Virus record (IMG/VR): IMGVR_UViG_3300005753_000420
Span: 1-31,964 of that record
DNA from: a virus
DNA: 31,964 nucleotides
Direction: 5' to 3' (one strand)
The position numbers and the translations under genes were made by a program. Below are positions 14,478 through 22,190 of the stretch, piece after piece; positions within the stretch are counted from its first letter, which is position 1; each line of letters starts with the position of its first letter. The notes below the pieces were generated by a model. It was not told the origin of the DNA and did no database searches. It worked only from the letters and a program-made list of their open reading frames with translations.

Positions 14478-14990
14478 ATGTTGAATGCTTATCATGACAA
14501 TTTAATTAAATTGATTAGCGATCATTTTGGCGATGTGCTGCAAACGGTATCAAGCTATTTTCCTGTTGAGCTTGAGAATACCCAAGATGCGGGGATTGTT
14601 TTAAACACGCCAGCTGCCTTGATTGAGATTGATATGTTGGATTTTCCTGAATCGATTGGTGATGGGCGTGATTCGATACAGTGTAACGTGATTATACATT
14701 GTGTATTGGGCAGTAAAACGGAGAATTTACAACGTGAGTTGCGTAATTTTGCAGTCAACATGTTGTTGCTAGTTAAAAACACGCCTGTTGCGTGTGGATT
14801 GTCAGCAGATGCAACGGATATAGCTGCCATGCCAGCAGGATTTTCGGCAGATAAAGACGGCTATGATAGTTGGGCGGTTAGTTTTTCTCAGCGTTTATTG
14901 GTCGGTGAGTCTGAATGGGGCGGGGAAGGTATTATTCCTCAAGAAGTTTTTTTTAGTTCGTCAAATGGCGAGTATGAGCGGGTTGTGTGA
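14478..14990 (+). CDS. Probable tail terminator / tail completion protein
   Basis: The 170-residue product starts 2 nt after the gpZ-like stop. It has an N-terminal helix (LIKLISDHFGDVLQTVSSYF), central strands (GIVLNTPAALIEIDML, IQCNVIIHCVLG) and an ending WAVSFSQRLLVGESEWGGEG. This alpha-beta order and the length are typical of tail terminators (gpU-like, Mu gp37-like), which cap the tail tube and meet the head. No sequence motif is diagnostic. The stop shares bases with the next gene's ATG (GTGATG). Confidence 0.5.
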   Translation: MLNAYHDNLIKLISDHFGDVLQTVSSYFPVELENTQDAGIVLNTPAALIEIDMLDFPESIGDGRDSIQCNVIIHCVLGSKTENLQRELRNFAVNMLLLVKNTPVACGLSADATDIAAMPAGFSADKDGYDSWAVSFSQRLLVGESEWGGEGIIPQEVFFSSSNGEYERVV

Positions 14991-15352
14991 TGCTGGGGTT
15001 TATAACATTTGTGTTTATTATATTGGTGACATTGGGGGTTATTGTCAGTGGTATATATGTGTATTCAATTACAAATGATTACCGGCGCTGGTGGTTTCTC
15101 GGTATTTCTGCGTCGTTTATTGTGTTGGGCATCGGTTGTATTACCTACCATGTTTTTGATAGTGAGTATGGTAACGTTTTCTTGATGGTTGGAATGTTAT
15201 TTATAATTGTATTAACAGGGGTTTATGTGATTATAAGAGCGGTGGACAAATGGTTCCAAAATCATAACTTTTATCTAAAAAAATGGCAAAAACAAAAAAA
15301 GTTAGAGGAGGAAGAATGTACGACACGAGTGGAATTATTAGTACAGCGGTAG
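14990..15352 (+). CDS. Three-TM membrane protein, holin candidate
   Basis: The 120-residue product has three hydrophobic segments at about 2-24 (FITFVFIILVTLGVIVSGIY), 35-53 and 63-85, then a basic and charged cytoplasmic-looking tail (KKWQKQKKLEEEE). Size and topology fit a class I holin. The phage P2 lysis genes also lie just upstream of R, S and V, the same region, and no other multi-TM protein is found in the window although the endolysin lacks a signal peptide. Against this, the endolysin is 15 kb away and the tail is long for a holin. Confidence 0.5.
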   Translation: MLGFITFVFIILVTLGVIVSGIYVYSITNDYRRWWFLGISASFIVLGIGCITYHVFDSEYGNVFLMVGMLFIIVLTGVYVIIRAVDKWFQNHNFYLKKWQKQKKLEEEECTTRVELLVQR

Positions 15353-15495
15353 CTCTTCAAGAACTGGGAATCATTGGCATATTGGGTTTATCAAATATAG
15401 CTTGGATTTGGATAGCCAAACGTTTGTGGGAAGACCGTAATAAAAAAGAACGTGAATTGTATGATTGTTTAAAATGGAAAAGAAGCAGTGAATGA
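15316..15495 (+). CDS. Small single-TM membrane protein, possible holin/antiholin partner
   Basis: The 59-residue product starts at ATG 15316 behind AGAGGAGG (15304-15311), inside the 3' end of the three-TM gene. One hydrophobic helix at about 8-35 (LGIIGILGLSNIAWIWIAKR) is followed by a highly charged tail (WEDRNKKERELYD). It looks like a type III small holin or an antiholin partner of the preceding protein. The stop overlaps the gpV start region. The in-frame ATG at 15283 would add 11 basic residues but lacks such a ribosome site. Confidence 0.55.
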   Translation: MYDTSGIISTAVALQELGIIGILGLSNIAWIWIAKRLWEDRNKKERELYDCLKWKRSSE

Positions 15496-16024
15496 TCATT
15501 ATCAACAAGTAGAGCAGCAACGCCGACAAAATAATTCGTTGCGGATTGGTACGATTATTGCCGTTGATTATGGCTCAAGTTCGCCACGTTATCAGGTAGC
15601 AGACGGTTCTTTTGTGAGCGGCTGGATTTTGTCGTTTACGGATCGGGCAGGGAAAAATAGTCAGGCTGATTTTTTAGAAATTGGCGAGCAAGTGGGTTTT
15701 ATGATGATGGTTTCAGGTGATGAAATCGGTTATATCATTGGCTCGTTGCCTAGTGATGCGTTTCCTGCACCTGCTCAGTCTGCGGATCTGCATGTGCGGA
15801 AATATGATGATGGTGCAATCATTAGTTATGACCGCGAAAAACATCATTATCAAATAAATTTGCCAAAGGCTGGCACGGTGAGTATTAAAGCCGCTGCGGG
15901 TGTGACGGTGACGGGTGATATCACGGTAAACGGTGATGTGATTATTGACGGCATTAGCTTTAAAGGACATTTACATAAAAATGTCGTTAAAGGTGGCGAT
16001 AAGTCAGGTACGCCTAGCGTATGA
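15488..16024 (+). CDS. Baseplate spike / assembly protein V (P2 gpV family)
   Basis: The 178-residue product is the central membrane-piercing spike. An N-terminal OB-fold (LRIGTIIAVDYGSSSPRYQV to VGFMMMVSGDEIGYIIGSL) leads into a beta-helical prism (GTVSIKAAAGVTVTGDITVN, then GDVIIDGISFKG) and ends in HLHKNVVKGGDKSGTP. The H161-x-H163 pair matches the iron-binding tip of P2 gpV. The start is GTG 15488, just before the TM gene's stop. It is shorter than P2 gpV (211). The stop overlaps the next start (ATGA). Confidence 0.93.
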   Translation: MNDHYQQVEQQRRQNNSLRIGTIIAVDYGSSSPRYQVADGSFVSGWILSFTDRAGKNSQADFLEIGEQVGFMMMVSGDEIGYIIGSLPSDAFPAPAQSADLHVRKYDDGAIISYDREKHHYQINLPKAGTVSIKAAAGVTVTGDITVNGDVIIDGISFKGHLHKNVVKGGDKSGTPSV

Positions 16025-16368
16025 AACGTGTGATTAAAAAATGGCTGAAAGCCTTTGTTGAATGGATTTTATCGCCTGAATACGGTGAGTTATCGGATCT
16101 TGAGACCTTACAAGCGGAAAAGCTGGCAATGGCTAATGCGATTGAAATGCTAGCAAACTTGATGATTCAGAGTAATGGCTTAATGAGCAAAGAAATGATG
16201 GCTGCACAGTTTAGATCACATGCAGATTATGTTTCTAAGATAGCGCTGAAAAAAGAGGGCTTTGAACGGCTTTCATTTCAGATCACCGCTACGCAATTAG
16301 ATGATATTGCCAGTAATATTATGGGAAATAATAATAATACTATGGAAAATAAACTTTCAACTTCGTAA
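16021..16368 (+). CDS. Hypothetical protein between gpV and the structural insertion
   Basis: The 115-residue helical product overlaps gpV by 4 nt (ATGA). The N-terminus is basic and amphipathic (MKRVIKKWLKAFVEWILSPE). A long helix follows (ETLQAEKLAMANAIEMLANL), and the end is Asn-rich. No TM segment and no family is recognised. It is the first of four genes lying between V and W, which are adjacent in P2, so it may be part of an added baseplate substructure or its assembly factor. Confidence 0.6.
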   Translation: MKRVIKKWLKAFVEWILSPEYGELSDLETLQAEKLAMANAIEMLANLMIQSNGLMSKEMMAAQFRSHADYVSKIALKKEGFERLSFQITATQLDDIASNIMGNNNNTMENKLSTS

Positions 16369-16386
16369 TAATAAAAGGAAAAAACA

Positions 16387-17268
16387 ATGGGTTTAAGAAC
16401 ACTCACCAATGCTAAAAAGCAAATTCGTGCAGGTACGATTAATGAAGCGCTATTAGACACTGATCTAACGGCTAAAATCGCTAAAATTGCAGTCAACGAA
16501 CAGGGTATTACTGATATTAATACTGCTCGCGGTGCAGCGAATGGTATTGCAACACTAGGTGCTGATGGCAAGCTTTTATCGGGGCAGATTCCAGCCATTG
16601 CTGTTTCAGATCATCTCGGTGATGTCGCTAATGAAGCTGCCATGCTTGCGTTAGCGGGTCAGCGTGGAGACTGGACGACACGTACCGACGAAAGTCAGTC
16701 TTATATGCTGATTGGCGACGATGCATCTGTGCTCGCTAACTGGAAAAAGATTACTACGCCGAACGATGGTGTGACGGATTTGCGTAATGCTTCAGGATCT
16801 ATAACGGGGCAAAACGGCAGTGTAACACTTGCTAACGTTGCATTCAGTGGTGCATCTGCTGATGTGGCATTTAGTCATGCAAGTTTCACCGCAACCAATG
16901 TCAGTACTGCACTTGTTGAAGTCAATCAAGCTGTTGCTGATATGGAAACAGCTTATCAGAATGCAGACTCCACATTGCAAGTTAATATCGACACGGTTTC
17001 TACGGCGGTTGCAACAAAAGCAGCGTTAGCTAACTTCAAAAATGGCATCTTGCTTGATGGTGTGGTTGATGGCTCTAATAAAGTATTTACCTTGCCTGCC
17101 GGTGAAGATTTTGAAGCTGGCACATTGGTCGTTACTTATAACGGTACACAAGTGCTTGAAGGCGAAACAATGGATTATACCATTGTAGGTACTACATTAA
17201 CGTTTAAAGCATCACCTGATGATGAAGATGAGCGTCCATTCGTAAACTACATTAAAAAAGCAGCGTAA
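16387..17268 (+). CDS. Fibre-like baseplate structural protein
   Basis: The 293-residue product has tail-fibre-type features. The segment GIATLGADGKLLSGQIPAIA at about 53-72 and then GDWTTRTDESQSYMLIGDD are common in phage fibre stems. A Thr/Ala/Ser-rich middle follows (VAFSGASADVAFSHASF, a short internal repeat) and then a helical region. A C-terminal beta domain begins near residue 217 (ILLDGVVDGSNKVFTLPAG, VVTYNGTQVLEG). This last domain recurs in the proteins encoded at 19014 and 19821. AAAAGG lies upstream of the ATG. It is probably a virion protein attached near the baseplate; the exact role is unknown. Confidence 0.7.
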   Translation: MGLRTLTNAKKQIRAGTINEALLDTDLTAKIAKIAVNEQGITDINTARGAANGIATLGADGKLLSGQIPAIAVSDHLGDVANEAAMLALAGQRGDWTTRTDESQSYMLIGDDASVLANWKKITTPNDGVTDLRNASGSITGQNGSVTLANVAFSGASADVAFSHASFTATNVSTALVEVNQAVADMETAYQNADSTLQVNIDTVSTAVATKAALANFKNGILLDGVVDGSNKVFTLPAGEDFEAGTLVVTYNGTQVLEGETMDYTIVGTTLTFKASPDDEDERPFVNYIKKAA

Positions 17269-17285
17269 TCGTTTTTTAAGTGTGT

Positions 17286-17310
17286 TGAGTGGGGGAGTTA
17301 CTCCCACTCA
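17286..17310. other. Intergenic stem-loop between fibre-like genes
   Basis: TGAGTGGG (17286-17293) pairs perfectly with CCCACTCA (17303-17310) around a 9-nt loop in the 64-bp gap. It is GC-rich against an AT-rich background. No T-run follows, so it does not look like a standard terminator. It may protect or separate transcripts of unequal abundance. Confidence 0.5.
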
Positions 17311-17332
17311 TTAGCAAATTTATTGGTAATTA

Positions 17333-19006
17333 ATGATGGCAGGATTACGAACAAAAACCAGTGGTGAGCGACAGTTGCAAGAAATGGATCATGCTACTGG
17401 GACGTTTCGCTATAGAGAGGGGGTAAAACCTGCTCACAAACAGGATTTAATCACTAAAAGCGATCTGGATGCTGTAGATGATAAGCTGAAGGAGCTATTG
17501 CCCGACAATGCAATGAGTTTAGAGGGTGAGAATTTAACAATTTATGCATCAACAACGCGTAAATACTCAGGTTATTTAGCCGTTGATACTGATGCCAACT
17601 ATAAGGAGGCTAATCCAGCAGGGGCGAGTGTTAATTATTTAATTAAAGATGCCGATTTTTCATTAGAAACACCTGATCCAACTAATGGAATCAGTGATGG
17701 TGATAAAGGTGTTTTAGAGCTTTGGATCAATGGAGAGCTGAAAGCATCATTTGATTTGGAAGCCTCTTTTGACGAAGGTTTTAAAGATAACGCTCAAAGA
17801 TATACGCCTGCCAACTCAGCAGAGGGTTATATAACCGTTGTCAGTGTTGAAAAATACAATGGTTTTTCGGCATGGCAAAAAGCGGTTGCCCGTTTAAATA
17901 TAACGGCGGCGGATCTACTGGTCGGTTATAACGTTGTTGTTTTGAAGCATGTGGGATTTGGTAGCGATCAAACTTCACAGATATTTGAAGTTTTCTATGA
18001 TAACGCCACACAATCACCTGTATTAAGTTTAATTGATGTACGCATCCATAGTAACAATTTGCCGAAACATCTCTCTGGTGTCCGATTTATGGGCGTTGGT
18101 GATGCTATAAAAGTTAGCACACAGTGTAATCATGTTGTTGATAATAGTTATGTCACTAATCCGATTGATTGTTATGGACTCAAGGGGGCTGCAACAACGG
18201 CGATTGCAACTAATGATGCATCGGTTTCAGGGTTAAGTAGCCCACCGATTGTTGGTGAAACGATGATTGTTACTGATAAGATCATGACGTTAAGCACTGC
18301 AAATAAATGTAGTGCGAATGCGCGCTTAACAGGTCGTCCGCGTGATCCCTTTGGTACGTATGCCACGGTTGTATCCACGTCACAACAATTACTGGTTTCA
18401 ACATTTGGCAGCAATTCAACCAATACGGCGGAATATTTTAATGACGAAAAATATCGTTTACCTCTAGATTTTGATTTTGATGATAAAACATCGGCTGTTA
18501 CTGATGTTTGGGATTCTTTAGCACTGCTAGAAAACGGTAATGCTCAGCGTTTTATTATTGCTGATAATGAGCATGGCTTGATTTATCCTAGTAATGATTT
18601 TACAACGTACTTGCCGAGCAATACGGCTAACTATGATGCATTTTCAGGGGATCAGCAGGATGTTAGGTGCTTTATATCGCCTAACTCTAAAAGCTCTGTA
18701 CAGCTGACTTTAAAAGGTGTTTCCTCAGGCATTGGTCAGGTTGGTAATGATGTCGTCAATATCGAAGTAAAATTACCGACACAAACGGGATGGCTAGATT
18801 GTGCAAAGCCTTATGATAGCTCTGCGGGTGTTGGCGCTGATGGTGATGGTTGTCTCTCTGGTGCGATCAGTTATTCGGGAGGCAATGCGACTATTAATGC
18901 AACGTTTGGTGGCAAGGTGACGTTTGATGCCAATAATCGCCTGTATTTCCGCATTACATTACGCGACGGCACACAGTCCGTTAAAGACGTTTTAACGAAT
19001 TGGTAG
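17333..19006 (+). CDS. Large virion structural protein of unknown function
   Basis: The 557-residue product is predicted almost wholly beta-strand, with only a short helical start containing HKQDLITKSDLDAVDDKLKE. Several segments look like carbohydrate-binding or jelly-roll domains (LELWINGELKASFDL, NVVVLKHVGFGSD, SQIFEVFYDNATQSPVLSL). The C-terminal region is Gly/Asn/Ser-rich (VGADGDGCLSGAISYSGGNA), as in virion appendages. No catalytic motif is seen. It starts ATGATG at 17333 with no clear ribosome site and follows a stem-loop. It is the largest gene of the V-W insertion and probably forms an extra appendage or fibre; this is inferred from neighbours. Confidence 0.65.
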   Translation: MMAGLRTKTSGERQLQEMDHATGTFRYREGVKPAHKQDLITKSDLDAVDDKLKELLPDNAMSLEGENLTIYASTTRKYSGYLAVDTDANYKEANPAGASVNYLIKDADFSLETPDPTNGISDGDKGVLELWINGELKASFDLEASFDEGFKDNAQRYTPANSAEGYITVVSVEKYNGFSAWQKAVARLNITAADLLVGYNVVVLKHVGFGSDQTSQIFEVFYDNATQSPVLSLIDVRIHSNNLPKHLSGVRFMGVGDAIKVSTQCNHVVDNSYVTNPIDCYGLKGAATTAIATNDASVSGLSSPPIVGETMIVTDKIMTLSTANKCSANARLTGRPRDPFGTYATVVSTSQQLLVSTFGSNSTNTAEYFNDEKYRLPLDFDFDDKTSAVTDVWDSLALLENGNAQRFIIADNEHGLIYPSNDFTTYLPSNTANYDAFSGDQQDVRCFISPNSKSSVQLTLKGVSSGIGQVGNDVVNIEVKLPTQTGWLDCAKPYDSSAGVGADGDGCLSGAISYSGGNATINATFGGKVTFDANNRLYFRITLRDGTQSVKDVLTNW

Positions 19007-19013
19007 GTGAGAA

Positions 19014-19808
19014 ATGGCGTATACACTAGAAGATAAAGTTGATTACCTTTTCAAGCAATCGCAATCAAAAACGCGCGGCTCAAATGATGTGGCGTTTTTT
19101 GAAGAAAATATTCCTTCATCGTTAGAGGTTCATGCAAATGCTGTGTTTGCAGAAACTGTGCCACAGCCTGCACCAAACGCCTCAACAGTTATTGTAAAAC
19201 GACACTATCCTGTCGATGAAGGCGGTGATGACATGATTCATTTAACCATGGATAGGGCGGTTAATGGTGGACGTAAATGGGTGGCACTCGATAATTTTGA
19301 GGCTGTTTGGTCGTCAGGATCAGGTGATGTTTCGCGAGTGTTGAAAAACTTCATTACTAATGCTTATCATAAAAGTTACGTTGTTAAAGTGTTTGCTGGC
19401 AATGGTGATCAAATTTCAGAGCTGGATGATTCAAGTTGGTTATTTAATTATCGTGCAGGTGTACTGACATTTGAGTCTGATCGTGCCGAGAGCGGTAGCA
19501 GTGAGAGTGATTGTATTAAAATAAAAGCCTTTCAATATATTGGCAAAATGCAATCAGATGTTGTTAGTCGTGGCACTAGTGTTAGCCGCTTACGTGCAGA
19601 GCTGATCGGCATTAAAGATGACACTAATGTTGATTTTAGATTACCTAATGCTGTTGATGTAACAATGAATTATGGCATTGAATTCAATGGCCATGAAATT
19701 TATGTTGGTGACGATTTTACTGTGGATATAGGGGATGATCATTTAATTCATTTAAATGAATCACCTGAAGATTTTGACGCATTACACGTTTTGTATTATC
19801 CCGTTTAA
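19014..19808 (+). CDS. Virion structural protein with shared C-terminal beta domain
   Basis: The 264-residue product has a short helical N-terminus, then a beta domain containing WLFNYRAGVLTFESDR at about 142-157, a pattern seen in structural proteins of large myophages. The C-terminal ~65 residues (IGIKDDTNVDFRLPNAVDV, IEFNGHEIYVGDDF, LHVLYYP) share the layout of the domain at the end of the 16387 product and at the start of gpW. AGGTGAG precedes the ATG. The shared domain suggests that the three proteins assemble or dock through a common module at the baseplate. Confidence 0.65.
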   Translation: MAYTLEDKVDYLFKQSQSKTRGSNDVAFFEENIPSSLEVHANAVFAETVPQPAPNASTVIVKRHYPVDEGGDDMIHLTMDRAVNGGRKWVALDNFEAVWSSGSGDVSRVLKNFITNAYHKSYVVKVFAGNGDQISELDDSSWLFNYRAGVLTFESDRAESGSSESDCIKIKAFQYIGKMQSDVVSRGTSVSRLRAELIGIKDDTNVDFRLPNAVDVTMNYGIEFNGHEIYVGDDFTVDIGDDHLIHLNESPEDFDALHVLYYPV

Positions 19809-19820
19809 TGAGCTGATTTA

Positions 19821-20555
19821 ATGAATAAAACAACCTACACATTCAATGTAAATCAAGCGTTATTGTTGCCTGAAACAATAACGCTTGATGAGAATGTGCG
19901 TATAGAGGTTTATATCAATGGCTCTCGTTTATCAGCACTGGATAATATTCACAGACAGGGCCATGTTGTTGTATTGCCTTTTTATCATCGGCATTCTGAT
20001 GATGTTATTGAAATTGACGTTTATGATGCTGTGGTTGTTCCAGAGCAGGAGACGGGTGATGACACTAGTACGGGGAATACTGATGCACCTGCGAATGATT
20101 TAACGAATGATACCGTTAGTGATATTGCTGTTTCTGTCGCTGTCGCTGAAAATAGTGATAACAACGCAATATTAGTTACCAAACAACAGCAAGGCATGAA
20201 TAGCCTCAATGGTCACATTATGCGTGGAATTGATCATTTAGAACAATCAGTCAGTGATATTTTATTAACGCCATTGGGAAGCCGTGTGATGCGGCGCAAT
20301 TATGGCAGTAATCTGTATTTACTGAAGGATCAGCGAATGACTTCATCAAATATCATGCGAATTTATTCCGCCGTTGCTGAAGCATTGCAGCTCTGGGAGC
20401 CGCGCATTTTGCTTGATCGGGTGTTTATTGATGAACATGATGTTTCAGAAGGGCGTTTAATTGTTGGATTGCAGTGGCGAATAGCCGCGTTTTATAGTGA
20501 TCAATTTCCCGTTAATGATGAGTGTTTCACACAGCGATTGCAGGTAGCATCATGA
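19821..20555 (+). CDS. Baseplate wedge protein W (gp25-like) with N-terminal extension
   Basis: The 244-residue product is about twice the length of P2 gpW (115). Residues ~128-244 are the canonical gpW/T4 gp25 domain: IMRGIDHLEQSVSDILLTPL then GSRVMRRNYGSNLYLLKD, and GRLIVGLQWRIA. Residues 1-75 form a beta module (TYTFNVNQALLLPETITLDE, VEVYINGSRL-like core) resembling the C-terminal domain of the two upstream structural proteins. An acidic Asp/Thr-rich linker joins the parts. The 5' end carries a perfect 16-bp inverted repeat. The stop overlaps gpJ (ATGA). The core function, joining the sheath and baseplate wedge, is well established for the family. Confidence 0.9.
   Translation: MNKTTYTFNVNQALLLPETITLDENVRIEVYINGSRLSALDNIHRQGHVVVLPFYHRHSDDVIEIDVYDAVVVPEQETGDDTSTGNTDAPANDLTNDTVSDIAVSVAVAENSDNNAILVTKQQQGMNSLNGHIMRGIDHLEQSVSDILLTPLGSRVMRRNYGSNLYLLKDQRMTSSNIMRIYSAVAEALQLWEPRILLDRVFIDEHDVSEGRLIVGLQWRIAAFYSDQFPVNDECFTQRLQVAS
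19852..19889. repeat. Perfect 16-bp inverted repeat inside the 5' end of gpW
   Basis: ATCAAGCGTTATTGTT (19852-19867) and AACAATAACGCTTGAT (19874-19889) are exact reverse complements around the 6-nt loop GCCTGA. The repeat covers codons 11-23 of the gpW-like ORF. In RNA it would form a long uninterrupted hairpin about 30 nt after the start codon. No T-run follows it. Confidence 0.92.
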
Positions 20556-21544
20556 GTGGTATACGTGCGTATTATGATAAAGATTTAAGTCTTTTACCAG
20601 CGCCAAAGGTACTTGAAGCTCTGGATTATGAAGCATTATTAGCTGAGCGAAAAACAGCACTCAATGCGTTGCAACCGTTGGTTTTTGAAAATGGCCAGCC
20701 TATTTTAAAACAAGCACAGTTGATTGAAACGGATACTGAACGTTACTGGAAAGTACCTGTTGATAGTGAAGCAGGTTTATATTATCTGGATCTTGAATCT
20801 GATCCTGCGGTACGTTTATTACAAGCCGATGTTTATCGTGAGCTGCTATTACGCCAGCGCATTAATGAAGCAGCCTTGGCAACAATGCCCGCTTATGCGA
20901 GATGCAGTGATTTAGATCACATCGGTTCACGGCTTGAATATGCGGTACATCGCCTTCAAATAACGCCTGAGACTGAAAACCCTGCTGTGCTTGAAGCAGA
21001 TGAGGCTTATCGTAAGCGTATACTTATTTCACCTGAAAATAACGCACATGGGGGCAGTAAAGGCTGGTATTTGTTTAATGCATTGTCTTCTTCAGGGCAA
21101 GTTAAAGATGCGGCGATTTATAGTCCTAAGCCTTATCACATAACAATTGTAATCTTGCAGCATGGTGGCGATGGCACGGCAAGCAATGTGTTATTAGGGG
21201 AGGTTTATGACTATGTAACATCGCGCTATAAATTTCCTCAAGGCGACAAAGTGACAGTACAAAGTGCTGAAGTGATTACTTACACATTAGCAGCGTCTAT
21301 TTATATGTATGCAGGGCCATCTAATAATGCCATTCAACAGAACATTGAAGCAGCGTGGCAACGTTACAGGGCGCAGTCTGAAAAAATAAAGCATTGGGTA
21401 ACACAGTCAGGTGTTGATGCGGCATTGCATCAAGTAGGTGTTTACCGTGCTGTTTTGAATAACCCTGTTTTACCGTTAGAGATTAGCAAATATCAAGCAC
21501 CCTTTTGCAGTGAATTAACGATTGAGGTGATTGATGCCGTGTGA
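20552..21544 (+). CDS. Baseplate assembly protein J (P2 gpJ family)
   Basis: The 330-residue product matches gpJ: LSLLPAPKVLEALDYEALLA at residues 8-27, the central YRELLLRQRINEAALATMPA, PENNAHGGSKGWYLFNALSS, and AAIYSPKPYHITIVIL-type strands before a C-terminal VITYTLAASIYMY region. It forms the outer wedge of the baseplate with gpW and gpI. The start at 20552 overlaps the gpW stop (ATGA); an upstream in-frame ATG at 20522 lies within gpW and gives no added similarity. The last 11 nt overlap gpI. Confidence 0.93.
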   Translation: MSGIRAYYDKDLSLLPAPKVLEALDYEALLAERKTALNALQPLVFENGQPILKQAQLIETDTERYWKVPVDSEAGLYYLDLESDPAVRLLQADVYRELLLRQRINEAALATMPAYARCSDLDHIGSRLEYAVHRLQITPETENPAVLEADEAYRKRILISPENNAHGGSKGWYLFNALSSSGQVKDAAIYSPKPYHITIVILQHGGDGTASNVLLGEVYDYVTSRYKFPQGDKVTVQSAEVITYTLAASIYMYAGPSNNAIQQNIEAAWQRYRAQSEKIKHWVTQSGVDAALHQVGVYRAVLNNPVLPLEISKYQAPFCSELTIEVIDAV

Positions 21545-22190
21545 TTTTGATACCTTATTGCCACATGCTTCAGCCCTTGAGTTAGGGCTTGAGGAAGAGG
21601 CTGCACAAAAATATTGTCGCTTAAATGCGGATATTATTCGTGATATTCATGATCCGTGGAAATGTCCGATTGAGATCCTTCCTTGGTTAGCCTACGCCTT
21701 GTCTGTTGATGTGTGGAATGACAACTGGCCAGAACAAACTAAACGTGCTATGTGCGCTAATTCGCTTGAGTTACATCGCCATAAAGGCACTCATGGCGGC
21801 GTTGAAGATGCATTGGCAGTGCTGGGTGTTCGGGCAACAATTGTTTACTGGCATCAGATGAAGCCTATCGGTGAAGAGGGAACAATGTCATTAACGGTTC
21901 TTGTTAATGAAAATATTTTACCTGATGCCGATGTCATTCTTGGTAATGAAATAATTGCCGATATTCGGCAACAAATTGATAGTAATAAACGGGCATCGTT
22001 GCATTACACGCTGAATGTTGGCGTTGAAACAACAGCTCAATTTGCTATTGCACATAGCGCACAATTTACAACAATGATGAATGTTGAAATGGTTAATACC
22101 GAGATTGCTATAAAACCTCAACTAATGGGATTTAGCATGGGTTTATCGACACAGTTTGTGACATTCATGGAAATGGAGATGGTTGTATGA
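21534..22190 (+). CDS. Tail protein I (P2 gpI family)
   Basis: The 218-residue product carries the gpI hallmarks: TLLPHASALELGLEEEAAQK, the PWKCPIEILPWLAYALSVDV block, WNDNWPEQTKRAMCANSLEL, and HRHKGTHGGVEDALAVLGV. It links the wedge to the tail fibres. The C-terminal ~45 residues are a Met/Phe-rich imperfect repeat (AQFTTMMNVEMV, then TQFVTFMEMEMV) not typical of P2 gpI. It overlaps gpJ by 11 nt and the fibre gene by 4 nt. Confidence 0.92.
   Translation: MPCDFDTLLPHASALELGLEEEAAQKYCRLNADIIRDIHDPWKCPIEILPWLAYALSVDVWNDNWPEQTKRAMCANSLELHRHKGTHGGVEDALAVLGVRATIVYWHQMKPIGEEGTMSLTVLVNENILPDADVILGNEIIADIRQQIDSNKRASLHYTLNVGVETTAQFAIAHSAQFTTMMNVEMVNTEIAIKPQLMGFSMGLSTQFVTFMEMEMVV

Noticed and set aside
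15283-15315. Earlier start for the single-TM protein
   Set aside because: The added basic residues have no ribosome site, whereas AGAGGAGG directly precedes the ATG at 15316.
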